64,000 nt of DNA from assembly GCA_040904825.1 (NCBI GenBank), contig JBBDSU010000030.1, positions 62,001 to 126,000 of the forward strand, in the 5' to 3' direction. The position numbers and the translations under genes are program-made. Positions 17,205 to 26,153 of the stretch are shown here, one piece after another; the first letter of the stretch is position 1; every line of letters begins with the position of its first letter. This DNA comes from JBBDSU01 sp040904825 (GTDB lineage: Bacteria; Actinomycetota; Nitriliruptoria; Nitriliruptorales; Nitriliruptoraceae). A model generated the notes under the pieces. The model did not search any database. It was not told the DNA's origin and was given only the letters and a program-made list of their open reading frames with translations.

Positions 17205-18689
17205 TCATCCTCGCCAGTCAGCGATCTCGTCAAGCGGATAGATCGGACGCGGGATGCGGGTCCACGGCAACGACTGCAGATGCGACTGAGACGGGCCCGG
17301 CGTGTCCGCCCGGACCACTTCGGTCGTCATATGGCGAAAGTGCTGGAAGTTGCTGGCTGTCTTTAGCACGACTGCCCCATAGTCGCCCGGATCAATCCCG
17401 AAATGGGTGTATTGCATCGGGTGATTGCCCGCGATGCCCTGTCGGGTTGTCAGCAACAGGGTGACATTGCCGGCGTCCATCACCACCGTGGGGCCAGCCT
17501 TGACTTCACCGAGCGCGAACCCGTCATCGGGATAGATGACCGGATCCGGTTCGAATGCCCGCACAATCCCGGTCACGTCGATTGGCTCAAACCATCCCGT
17601 CACCTGGCCACCGACCTTCACCGTGATCTCGCTGCCGATCCCTGCCGCACGCGCTGCATCAACCGCAGGCTCGTCAACGATGGTCAGCAAGGTCGATGGC
17701 GCGCCGGCGTTCAACAGCTCCGACAACACCACGTTGCTGTCGCCGCCGGCACCACCACGTACCGAATCGCCCGTATCGCTGATGACGACGAACCCGCCAT
17801 CGGCGACAACCTCGGCGGCGCGCGCAACTGCGGCGGCCGGACTGACCGAGGAGGTCACCTGGAACTCTTCGCGCAGGGACCAAGCCAGTTCAGCCAGTTC
17901 GTCAGCAAGGGCTCTAGCCAAGGGTTCGTTGCCATCGGTGACCACCACGGCTGACCATCCGCCTTCAGCCACATCGAGCCACGGCTGCATCGGAAACGTC
18001 GAGACACTCAGCACGCCGGGACGCTGTTCCATCTCGCGCGCCAGGTCAAACCAGATCTTCATCGGTTCCACCGCAGTGAGAAACTGCTCTTGGTGCGACA
18101 GCAACCGCAGCTTGCGCCATGCGACGGTGGGATTCAGGCCATCGGCAACCACTCGGACAATCAGATCGGCGGTGAGGCGGCCAGTGTCGTAAGTGTCGTG
18201 AGGTTGCGTGCGATGTCCAATGACGGCCGATGCGTGGGTCATCATCCTGGTGGTCACATTCGCATGATGATCGAGGCCGACCACGATGGGCAGTCTGTCA
18301 CCGATGCGACTTCTTACCGCCTCGAGCAGATGCCCCTCAACATCGTCATCGTCCTCGGCCACACACGCGCCATGCAAGAGCAAGCCGACACCGTCCAGCT
18401 CACCGGCCGCCGCCAAGCCATCACTGAGATCGCGCGTGAAGCTTTCGAGCACCTCGGCGGCCAGTGGACCGCCTGACAGCGCTGTGGTCTTCATGATCGG
18501 GACGATCTCAACGTCGATGCCCGTCGCGCCAATCCCGTCGATGAACCCTTGGACCGGCCGTGCATGGTCTGCATGTGCCAGCACGTCAGCGCCGAAATAT
18601 CGCCCGTACACGTCGAAGTGATCCATTGAGGTGAGCACCGGGTTGAAGCTGTTGCTTTCCTGGCTCACCAGCGCAAATCCGATTCTCAT
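17205..18689 (-). CDS. M81 family metallopeptidase (MlrC-like)
   Basis: The 494-residue protein matches the M81/MlrC family from end to end: N-terminal QESNSFNP, LLLHGACVAE, GLDHHANVTTRM with the metal-binding Asp and His residues, a GHRTQPHDTYDTG block, and the MlrC C-terminal domain with DTGDSVRGGAGGDSN and a late GNHPMQYTHFG. MlrC hydrolyses linearised microcystin peptides; most homologues have unknown substrates. It starts 14 bases after the stop of an MFS gene on the same strand, so a transporter-plus-hydrolase operon for importing and cleaving a peptide or amide is likely. Confidence 0.87.
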   Translation of the reverse strand: MRIGFALVSQESNSFNPVLTSMDHFDVYGRYFGADVLAHADHARPVQGFIDGIGATGIDVEIVPIMKTTALSGGPLAAEVLESFTRDLSDGLAAAGELDGVGLLLHGACVAEDDDDVEGHLLEAVRSRIGDRLPIVVGLDHHANVTTRMMTHASAVIGHRTQPHDTYDTGRLTADLIVRVVADGLNPTVAWRKLRLLSHQEQFLTAVEPMKIWFDLAREMEQRPGVLSVSTFPMQPWLDVAEGGWSAVVVTDGNEPLARALADELAELAWSLREEFQVTSSVSPAAAVARAAEVVADGGFVVISDTGDSVRGGAGGDSNVVLSELLNAGAPSTLLTIVDEPAVDAARAAGIGSEITVKVGGQVTGWFEPIDVTGIVRAFEPDPVIYPDDGFALGEVKAGPTVVMDAGNVTLLLTTRQGIAGNHPMQYTHFGIDPGDYGAVVLKTASNFQHFRHMTTEVVRADTPGPSQSHLQSLPWTRIPRPIYPLDEIADWRG

Positions 18690-18703
18690 GCTCAGCCTTT
18701 AGT

Positions 18704-20026
18704 TCAGGAGACCTTGCGAACACTCGTGACCTTGGACGTCGCCAACTGCGGTAGGAGTAGCGCTGTCAGCACGGCACACAGGTTCATCGTCGCGACATAC
18801 CAGAAGAAGATGCCGTAACCGAAGGACTCGATCAGCAACCCGACCATCAGTGGCGCAGCGCCCGTAAACAGTGCGTTACTCCCCCACAAGAGCCCAATCA
18901 TGCTGCCTTCCATCCGCTGGCCGTCGGCGACATCAAGCGCGGCTGCCTGAATCAGCGAATTCACCCCGAACATCACCGCGCCCATCAGTGCGACGCTGAG
19001 AGTGAACAGCAGGCCAGAGCCGGTCAACGCCAGCATCGTGGCGAAGACAGTCTTGGCCGCCAGGACACTGATGATGACCGGCCGGCGGCCGGCGCGATCC
19101 GATAGCCAACCCACCAGCGGGCCGGTCACGATGCCAACGCCGGTGAGCAGCGCGATGTGCAACCCGATGCCGACACTCCCCATGCCCTGGGTTTGGCTCA
19201 AGTACAGGCCCATCCACATCAGCAGGCCACCCTGCCCGAGACCGCTGAGTCCTGCGATGAGCAGCAGCATGAGCAGGCTGCGGGTTCGCAGCAGTCCTCC
19301 GAGCGCCCGCATCTGGGCGCCCATGCGACGTGCGTCGTCGAGCTTGGCCCGAAACGCGTCCCAGCTCGGCGCCCGCAACAGGACAAGCCACAACAGCGCG
19401 GCGAACAGCAGCGCCAACGGCATCGCGCCGATGAGAATGGTGCGCCAGCTGACCACCAGCAGCAGCCCCCCGACCGCCAGAGGACCGACCACGTCGCCGA
19501 AGCTGCCCGCCGAGCGGTGCAATGCGATCACGAAACCTCGGCGACCGGGGTACGCCTGCGACAGCAACCCGAGCGCGGCGGGGTGCCACGCCGAACCAGC
19601 GGCACCCGCGAGCATCACCGCGAGAAGAATGAGCCCGTAATTCGGCGACATACCAACCAGCAGATACCCAACACCCATCGCAATCAGGCTGACATACAGC
19701 GCCGCAATCCGTTTGTCCTGATAGCGATCGAGGAAGACGCCACCACCCATCGTGGCGACGCCCGCTGACACCTTGCGGACCATTTCGAGTATTCCAGCGG
19801 TCACCGGCGTCAGCCCAAGATCGATGTACAGCTGTGGCAGCAGGACGTAGAACCCATGCTGATAGGTGTGCTGCAGCGTGTGAGCGGTGATCACTCCGCC
19901 TGCCGCCATCCGATCTTCGCCAGCATGCTCGGATCTGTCGGCCGGTCCGGCGTCAATCCCGTCGTCGTCACCGTGGCCAGCCGGGCCGTCAACGTCGGCC
20001 GCTGAGTCGGAATGTCCCCGCTCCAC
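18704..20026 (-). CDS. MFS transporter upstream of the M81 peptidase
   Basis: A 440-residue transporter with a polar N-terminal tail of about 45 residues and 11-12 hydrophobic helices. The first repeat has a modified motif-A loop (MGGGVFLDRYQDKR) and the second the clearer GWLSDRAGRRPV. The overall pattern resembles the fosmidomycin-resistance or anion/sugar-type MFS proteins, but the substrate is not readable. It is the first gene of a two-gene operon with the MlrC-like peptidase and is divergent from aconitase across 213 bases. The long polar start may mean the true start is the internal ATG near residue 40. Confidence 0.85.
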   Translation of the reverse strand: MERGHSDSAADVDGPAGHGDDDGIDAGPADRSEHAGEDRMAAGGVITAHTLQHTYQHGFYVLLPQLYIDLGLTPVTAGILEMVRKVSAGVATMGGGVFLDRYQDKRIAALYVSLIAMGVGYLLVGMSPNYGLILLAVMLAGAAGSAWHPAALGLLSQAYPGRRGFVIALHRSAGSFGDVVGPLAVGGLLLVVSWRTILIGAMPLALLFAALLWLVLLRAPSWDAFRAKLDDARRMGAQMRALGGLLRTRSLLMLLLIAGLSGLGQGGLLMWMGLYLSQTQGMGSVGIGLHIALLTGVGIVTGPLVGWLSDRAGRRPVIISVLAAKTVFATMLALTGSGLLFTLSVALMGAVMFGVNSLIQAAALDVADGQRMEGSMIGLLWGSNALFTGAAPLMVGLLIESFGYGIFFWYVATMNLCAVLTALLLPQLATSKVTSVRKVS

Positions 20027-20239
20027 AGGTGTCTCCTCGTCGGCCGCCTCCCTGCGCCCGATTAATCAAGGGATCCTAGAGCGTCGGCCGACCAAGCAGA
20101 TCACCGGCGGCCGGCACCTTCATCGGATCGGCTGCCGCACAACACATGGCATAGGCTTGCCCTGCCTGCACCGGGATCAACCGGGCGCTGCCGAAACGCC
20201 GCCCGATGTGCCCACGCCTCGCGAAGATCGGGAGCTTTC
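20027..20239. other. divergent promoter region MFS / acnA
   Basis: 213 bases between two divergent starts. It should carry promoters for both operons. The AT-richest stretch is around ATTAATCAAGGGATCC (20058-20075). No operator motif that I can name is visible. Confidence 0.35.
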
Positions 20240-22999
20240 ATGAGCAGCAACAGTTTCGACAGCCGCGGAACACTGAATGTCGGCGGCCGTGACTACGAGA
20301 TCCACCGGCTCGACACGGTCGGTATCGACATCACCCGCCTGCCGTATTCATTGCGCATCCTGCTGGAGAATCTGCTGCGCAACGAAGATGGCCGGGCCGT
20401 GACCGCCGACGACATCAATGCGTTCCTGTCGTGGGACCCTTCGGTGCCTCAAGAGCTGGAGACCCTGTTCACCCCGGCACGTGTGCTGTTGCAGGACTTC
20501 ACCGGTGTGCCGTCGATCGCCGATCTGGCCGCGATGCGCGACGCTGTCACCGCACGTGGCGGCGACGCTTCGGTCGTCGAGCCGCTCGTGCCAGCGGACC
20601 TTGTCATCGATCATTCGTTGATCGCAGAGATCGCAGGGCTTCCCCAGGCATTCCAGCGCAACGCCGAGATCGAGTTTGAACGCAACATTGAGCGTTACCG
20701 ATTCATTCGGTGGGGAGCCGCAGCATTCCAGGGTCTCAACGTCGTGCCGCCCAGCACCGGCATCGTCCACCAGATCAACCTTGAGCACCTGGCCACCGTG
20801 GTCTACACCGACGGTGAAGGCCGTGCGTACCCGGACACTCTGGTCGGCCTTGACAGTCATACGACCATGATCAACGGGCTTGGCGTGCTCGGGTGGGGTG
20901 TGGGTGGCATCGAAGCCGAGGCCGCGATGCTGGGCCAGCCGATCTCAATGCTGCTGCCGGCTGTCGTCGGCATGAAGCTGACCGGCTCGCTTCCTGAGGG
21001 CACGACCGCCACAGACATGGTGCTCACCATTACCGAGTTGCTGCGAGCCCACGGTGTCGTCGGCAAATTCGTCGAGTTCTACGGACCTGGCGTTGGCCGG
21101 GTTCCCTTGGCCAACCGCGCCACGATCGGCAACATGTCGCCTGAATACGGCTCGACCGCAGCAATCTTCCCGATCGACGATGAGACGCTGCGCTACCTGC
21201 GGCTGACTGGCCGCTCGGACGCGCAGGTCGCGCTCGTCGAGGCCTACGCCAAGCAGCAGGGACTGTTCCACGACCCGGCGGTCGAACCGGAGTATTCCGA
21301 ACACCTCGAATTGGACCTGTCGACGGTGGTGCCGAGTCTCGCCGGGCCAGCACGGCCCCAGGATCGTGTCGCTCTGACCGAATCCAAGCCTGCGTTCCGT
21401 CGTGCGATAACCCGTTTTGTCGATCCGGCCACGCCGATCGCTGCCAAGCCCGCTGACCCGGCCGCAGTCGCGTCGTTCCCAGCCAGTGACGCACCGGGGA
21501 CCTCGGACGCCGAAAGCCAGGCGCCCGCACCCGTGGTTCCTGCCGATGACCGCGTCGTCAACGAGGTCGACGTCACACTGGCGGACGGTTCGACGTGCGT
21601 CATCGACCACGGCCATGTCGTCATCGCGGCCATCACCAGTTGTACGAATACTTCCAATCCTCAGGTGATGATCGGCGCCGGCCTCCTTGCACGCAACGCC
21701 GTCGAGAAGGGTCTGGACACCAAGCCGTGGGTAAAAGCTTCGCTGGCGCCCGGTTCTCAGGTGGTCACCGACTATTACGAGCGCGCTGGCCTGGTCCCGT
21801 ATCTGGACAAGCTTCGTTTCCACCTCGTGGGCTACGGCTGCACGACGTGCATCGGCAACTCCGGACCGCTCGACCCGAACATCTCTGAAGCGATTGCCGA
21901 GCACGACTTGGCGACCGTGGCGGTACTCAGCGGCAACCGGAACTTCGAAGGACGCATTAATCCCGACGTGAAGTTGAACTACCTGGCTTCGCCGCCCTTG
22001 GTGGTCGCCTATGCGCTGGCCGGGACGATGGACATCGACCTGTACAACGATCCGCTCGGCACGGATCATGAAGGCAACCCCGTCTACCTCAAGGACATCT
22101 GGCCACCGTCCGAAGAGATCGAACAACTCATCGGCGAGTCGGTGCGTTCAGAGATGTTCACTGAGCGCTACGCGGATGTCCACAAGGGTGATGAGCGCTG
22201 GCAGGGGCTCGACATCCCATCAGCGGATGAGTCCCCTTGGGATCCGACTTCGACCTACGTGCGCAAGCCTCCCTACTGGGACGACATGCCCGACGAACCG
22301 TCACCTGTCGAACCTATCTCCGGCGCGCGCGTGCTCGCCGTCCTCGGTGACAGCGTCACGACCGATCACATCTCCCCGGCAGGGTCCATCGCGCCGGGCT
22401 CACCCGCGGCGGTGTGGCTCGACGACCATGGCGTCGAGCGCAGCGACTACAACTCCTACGGCGCGCGTCGTGGCAACCACGAAATCATGATGCGCGGCAC
22501 CTTTGCCAACATTCGCCTGCGCAACAGCATGGTCGACACCGAGGGTGGCGTCACCCTCAAGCTGCCCGAAGGTGACGAAACGTCGATGTACGACGCGGCG
22601 ATGGCCTACCAGGCCGAAGGCACCCCGCTGGTTGTGCTCGGCGGCAAGGAATACGGATCGGGTTCATCTCGAGACTGGGCTGCCAAAGGACCTGCGCTAC
22701 TGGGTGTCAGGGCCGTTATCGCCGAGTCGTTCGAACGCATCCACCGCTCCAACCTGATCGGCATGGGTGTACTGCCATTGCAGTTCGTCGACGGCGACTC
22801 GATTGAGTCCCTAGGACTGACAGGCCACGAAACGATCGACATCATCGGACTGTCGGATGACATCCCGAACGACTTGACCGTCCGTGCTGACGACATCGAA
22901 TTCACCGTCAACGTGCGCATCGACACGGCCTTGGAGGCGGACTACTACCGCCACGGCGGGATCCTCAACTATGTGCTGAGGTCCCTGCTGGCCCGTTGA
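20240..22999 (+). CDS. acnA: aconitate hydratase A
   Basis: The 919-residue enzyme is of AcnA/IRP type: DFTGVPSIADLAAMRD near 90, the Cys residues for the 4Fe-4S cluster in ITSCTNTSNP (near 470) and GYGCTTCIGNSGPL (near 535), and the C-terminal swivel domain with GSGSSRDWAAKGP. It converts citrate to isocitrate via cis-aconitate in the TCA cycle. An insert of about 40 Ala/Pro-rich residues before ITSCTN is usual in actinobacterial AcnA. GGGAG lies upstream of the ATG. The last 35 bases overlap the convergent threonine dehydratase-like gene. Confidence 0.97.
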   Translation: MSSNSFDSRGTLNVGGRDYEIHRLDTVGIDITRLPYSLRILLENLLRNEDGRAVTADDINAFLSWDPSVPQELETLFTPARVLLQDFTGVPSIADLAAMRDAVTARGGDASVVEPLVPADLVIDHSLIAEIAGLPQAFQRNAEIEFERNIERYRFIRWGAAAFQGLNVVPPSTGIVHQINLEHLATVVYTDGEGRAYPDTLVGLDSHTTMINGLGVLGWGVGGIEAEAAMLGQPISMLLPAVVGMKLTGSLPEGTTATDMVLTITELLRAHGVVGKFVEFYGPGVGRVPLANRATIGNMSPEYGSTAAIFPIDDETLRYLRLTGRSDAQVALVEAYAKQQGLFHDPAVEPEYSEHLELDLSTVVPSLAGPARPQDRVALTESKPAFRRAITRFVDPATPIAAKPADPAAVASFPASDAPGTSDAESQAPAPVVPADDRVVNEVDVTLADGSTCVIDHGHVVIAAITSCTNTSNPQVMIGAGLLARNAVEKGLDTKPWVKASLAPGSQVVTDYYERAGLVPYLDKLRFHLVGYGCTTCIGNSGPLDPNISEAIAEHDLATVAVLSGNRNFEGRINPDVKLNYLASPPLVVAYALAGTMDIDLYNDPLGTDHEGNPVYLKDIWPPSEEIEQLIGESVRSEMFTERYADVHKGDERWQGLDIPSADESPWDPTSTYVRKPPYWDDMPDEPSPVEPISGARVLAVLGDSVTTDHISPAGSIAPGSPAAVWLDDHGVERSDYNSYGARRGNHEIMMRGTFANIRLRNSMVDTEGGVTLKLPEGDETSMYDAAMAYQAEGTPLVVLGGKEYGSGSSRDWAAKGPALLGVRAVIAESFERIHRSNLIGMGVLPLQFVDGDSIESLGLTGHETIDIIGLSDDIPNDLTVRADDIEFTVNVRIDTALEADYYRHGGILNYVLRSLLAR

Positions 23000-23960
23000 G
23001 GGCTGGGTCGTTCATGAGGCCAACGAAGCGTTCGACGCCGACGTTGCCTCCCGACACGATCACACCGACGCGCCGGCCGGCAAGGTCGCCGACTGCGCCT
23101 GCCATCACCGCGGCCAGCGCGCTGGCGCCGGACGGCTCCGTGACCAGCTTGACGCGATCGAACATGAACCGCATCGCCGCGACGATGTCACGATCGGAAA
23201 CGCTGACGACATCATCGAGCAGCCGCCTGTTCACCTCGAACGTCAGACGGCCGGGCGTGTCACTCTGCTGACCATCGGCGATGGTGTGGGGAACCGCCAT
23301 AGAGAGCCGTTCACCTGCCTCAATGGAGCGTCGGGTGATGTCTCTGGCTTCAGGTTCGACCCCCACCATCCGAATAGTCGAGTCGACGCCTTTGGCAGCG
23401 GTGGCGCATCCGGCGATCAATCCTCCGCCGCCAATGCACACCACGAGCATCTCTAGGTCGGCGACGTCTTCAATGAGTTCCAGCGCCGCTGTTCCTTGCC
23501 CAGCCATGACATACCGGTCGTCGTACGGGTGGATCAGGGTCAGGTCGCGTTCAGCCGCAACGCGTTCACCGACTGCCACCCGGTCGTCGGTATAGCGGTC
23601 GTAGTGGACGATGTCGGCGCCATATCCCTGTGTCGCCTCGAGTTTCGCGACCGGCGTATCTTGGGGCATCACGATCGTGGCCGTGGTACCAACGAGTCGA
23701 GCCGATAGAGCAACAGCTTGCGCATGATTGCCCGACGAGAACGCCACGACACCGCGGGCCAACTGTTGATCGTTGAGGCGACTGATTGCGTTGTAGGCGC
23801 CTCGAAATTTGAAGGCACCGATGCGTTGAAGGTTCTCTGCCTTGAGAAATATCTGCGCCCCGACCAGTTCGTCAAGGGTCGCCGACGTGACAACGGGCGT
23901 GCGATGAGCGACACCGGCAAGTTGTCGCGCAGCATCGCGCACATCGTCGAGCGTGATCAT
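22965..23960 (-). CDS. threonine/serine dehydratase-like PLP enzyme
   Basis: ATG 23960 is used because AGGAG precedes it; the frame opens further upstream to 24068 without a ribosome-binding site. The 331-residue product is a fold-type II PLP enzyme: the Schiff-base Lys is in IGAFKFRGAYN, the phosphate-binding loop is CIGGGGLIAGC, and the C-terminal IVSGGNVGVERF is typical. No ACT regulatory domain is present, which fits catabolic threonine ammonia-lyase, threo-3-hydroxyaspartate ammonia-lyase or serine racemase rather than feedback-controlled IlvA. Its end overlaps the acnA end on the other strand by 35 bases. Confidence 0.85.
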   Translation of the reverse strand: MITLDDVRDAARQLAGVAHRTPVVTSATLDELVGAQIFLKAENLQRIGAFKFRGAYNAISRLNDQQLARGVVAFSSGNHAQAVALSARLVGTTATIVMPQDTPVAKLEATQGYGADIVHYDRYTDDRVAVGERVAAERDLTLIHPYDDRYVMAGQGTAALELIEDVADLEMLVVCIGGGGLIAGCATAAKGVDSTIRMVGVEPEARDITRRSIEAGERLSMAVPHTIADGQQSDTPGRLTFEVNRRLLDDVVSVSDRDIVAAMRFMFDRVKLVTEPSGASALAAVMAGAVGDLAGRRVGVIVSGGNVGVERFVGLMNDPALNGPAGTSAHS

Positions 23961-24219
23961 GTCGCTCCTGCTTGGTCGCCGATCCGCAGGGTATGGCGGC
24001 GATCTTTCGTCCCCCGCCATACCCTGTAGACGGTGACTGTGGGTGTTGTAAAATCCACGTTGCGTCAACTGACAGAGCGCGGCTAACGCTTTGTTGCGAC
24101 CCGCTCCAGGTGCCGGAAACCATCACTTGGTTGAAGCACCCCGCTTGGTCACGTCGCCACAGACGGCTTGTGCTGCTGTTGCGTTGGATGACGCGGATCC
24201 GAGGCATGCACACAGCAAG

Positions 24220-24876
24220 ATGGGACGTCCCGTGGTGAACAGGCAACAGACACGACGACCTGTCGAAGCGCGACGCGCGCAGTTGCTGGACTCCGCCGTC
24301 GCCATCCTTGTCGCGGAAGGGTTCTCGGCACTGACGACGCGGCGTGTCACCCAACAGGCAGGCGTTGCGCTCGGCGCATTCCACTACGTGTTCCGCGACA
24401 AGTCCGAGATGCTCACGGCGATGATCGGCCGCATGGCAGACCAGGCCGAACAGGTCCTTGTCAGCGCAATCGACCGCCGCGATACCGACGTGCTGTCTAT
24501 TGCGGAAGCCGTTGTCCGGGCCTACTGGGACCATGCGGCGGCCACTCCGGACACGCACCTCGCGCAGCACGAGTTGATGATCCACGCGCTGCGGGACCCG
24601 TCGCTAGCGCATCTTGCCAGCCACCAGCACCAACGCTCGATCGAAGCAGTGCTGGCCGTCTTCGACCGGGTTCGGCAGGTCGTCAACCCCGCCATCAGGC
24701 AGGACCTTGCGGCCTATCTCGTCGCCACGATGGATGGGCTCGTCCTCCACCACGTCGTCCACGGCGACGAAGCGGCTGCGACCCGTCGCCTCAATCTGTT
24801 CGTGGCGACTCTGCCCGCAGTCGTGGAGGCTGCGAGGGCACCGGATCAACCCGATGGGTCGCATCAACCTCACTGA
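24220..24876 (+). CDS. TetR family transcriptional regulator
   Basis: About 218 residues from ATG 24220; GTG at 24232 or 24235 are alternatives. The N-terminal helix-turn-helix has the TetR pattern: RRAQLLDSAVAILVAEGF, LTTRRVTQQAGVALGAFHYVFRDKSEML in pieces typical of the DNA-binding domain. The C-terminal half is a helical ligand-binding domain with DTHLAQHELMIHALRD. It is divergent from the threonine dehydratase-like gene, 260 bases apart, so it might regulate that gene or itself; the ligand is unknown. Confidence 0.85.
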   Translation: MGRPVVNRQQTRRPVEARRAQLLDSAVAILVAEGFSALTTRRVTQQAGVALGAFHYVFRDKSEMLTAMIGRMADQAEQVLVSAIDRRDTDVLSIAEAVVRAYWDHAAATPDTHLAQHELMIHALRDPSLAHLASHQHQRSIEAVLAVFDRVRQVVNPAIRQDLAAYLVATMDGLVLHHVVHGDEAAATRRLNLFVATLPAVVEAARAPDQPDGSHQPH

Positions 24877-24969
24877 CTCGCGCAGCCATCGCGACACAGT
24901 TGACGTGAGCGACGACACGACGGGCGACGCTACCGCCCGCGGATCGGCGCCGGACCTACACCGCCGGTA

Positions 24970-25278
24970 GGTGGCCGCTAAACCCAGTCCCGCTGGCCGG
25001 GATCGTGCCAAACGCTGGCGCGGCAACGCCGACCCGTCAGGGGTGATGCGCACACCGCGCGCGTCAACACCATCCGACGAAGCCGTTGAGATGAGCTCGA
25101 ACGAGGTGGTATCGAAGACGTACCACTGGCCTTTGCCATCTTCGATCTCGGCGCCGAATTCACCGGAGCAGTTGGCTACCGCCCGTGTTCCATCGCCGGT
25201 GAATCCGATCCCGCCGTTGGCCCTGAGCCGGTGGAATAGTGCAAAATCGTGCGTCCTGAGCCTGAAGGTGGACCACCG
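24970..25278 (-). pseudogene. possible beta-propeller fragment without a start codon
   Basis: Read on the minus strand in the frame that follows the TAG of the small membrane protein gene, this stretch encodes GIGFTGDGTRAVANCSG, then WYVFDTTSFELISTA and GVDARGVRITPDGSAL. These look like two blades of a YVTN/WD-type propeller (phase: FTGDGTRAVA, then VRITPDG). There is no ATG, GTG or TTG before it in frame, and downstream the frame becomes Arg-rich and propeller-free. I read it as a decayed fragment, or as a readthrough extension of the upstream gene. The identification is tentative. Confidence 0.35.
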
Positions 25279-25518
25279 CTAAAAGATGCCCGCCCGATCG
25301 ATAGCGACAATGCCGATACCCGCAAGCACCAGCCCGACCACAACCCGAGTCCACAGCAAGACTCTGCGCCGAGTCGACAATTCGACAGGGTCGTCAGAAC
25401 CGGGGAACGTCCCGGTCCGGCGATGGCGAACCAAGGCGGCGATCGTGCCGACAGCCATCGCCGCGCCGAGCGCGGCGAACGATCCGATGATCAAGAACAA
25501 CCACGAGGTCTCACCCAT
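25279..25518 (-). CDS. small two-helix membrane protein
   Basis: A 79-residue protein with a hydrophobic helix at 6-29 (LFLIIGSFAALGAAMAVGTI), a polar basic loop of about 25 residues, and a second helix at 55-72 (VVVGLVLAGIGIVAI). It starts 18 bases after the yqgE stop and is probably the last gene of the rpsF-to-yqgE run. I do not recognise a named family. Its stop codon TAG is followed in the same frame by the propeller-like fragment. Confidence 0.6.
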   Translation of the reverse strand: MGETSWLFLIIGSFAALGAAMAVGTIAALVRHRRTGTFPGSDDPVELSTRRRVLLWTRVVVGLVLAGIGIVAIDRAGIF

Positions 25519-25536
25519 GGGACATCCGCTTGGTCG

Positions 25537-26100
25537 TCAATTCCACGTTGGATCCTCCGGATAGGTCGCGTACATCTTGACGATGCTTTCTTGCCGTCCC
25601 AAGACATCACGCCACAGGTTGTCCGGGTTATCGCTGAAGGCGTCACCTGGCTCAGCATCCAACGGAAACCACGCTCCTTGGGCAATTTCGGTTTCCAGGT
25701 CGCCGGGACCCCATCCGGCATAGCCCGAAAAGATGCGCAGATGCGATAGCCCGCCTTGTGCCAGCGCAGGATCGTCTTCAAGGTCAACGAGACGCAGGCG
25801 CTCGAATACCGGCGTCCAGCCGTCGGCGACCTCCGCCATGTCGGAACTGGCACGGCCAATGGCCACCAGCGCGGTCGGTTCAACGGGTCCGCCGCCAAAG
25901 ACCACTGGGGGATCTGCCGCGACGTCGGCCCAGTCGCCCAGAACGTCGGCCACGCGCACGTTCGAGGGCCGGTTGAGCACGACACCCAGCGCTCCCTCGT
26001 CATCGTGATCGAGCAACAGGACCACAGTCCTGTCGAAATTGGGATCTTCCAGCAAGGGCGTGGCGGCCAACAACCGTCCAACATGAAACTGTCGCATCAA
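25537..26100 (-). CDS. YqgE/AlgH family protein (UPF0301)
   Basis: The 187-residue product matches the UPF0301/DUF179 family over its full length: LLAATPLLEDPNFDRTVV, LGVVLNRPSNV, VFGGGPVEPTALVAI, and FSGYAGWGPGDLETEI followed by WF. The biochemical role of YqgE/AlgH is not settled; in Pseudomonas AlgH affects alginate regulation. It starts 53 bases after dnaB on the same strand. Confidence 0.9.
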   Translation of the reverse strand: MMRQFHVGRLLAATPLLEDPNFDRTVVLLLDHDDEGALGVVLNRPSNVRVADVLGDWADVAADPPVVFGGGPVEPTALVAIGRASSDMAEVADGWTPVFERLRLVDLEDDPALAQGGLSHLRIFSGYAGWGPGDLETEIAQGAWFPLDAEPGDAFSDNPDNLWRDVLGRQESIVKMYATYPEDPTWN

Positions 26101-26153
26101 TCAATCCCACACAAGCGATTCCGCAGCCGTCGATTCGGCAGTCGTCTCACAGA

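Noticed and set aside
20945..22126. 393-residue minus-strand frame under acnA
   Set aside because: Arg/Val-rich mirror translation of acnA without recognisable domains or ribosome-binding site.
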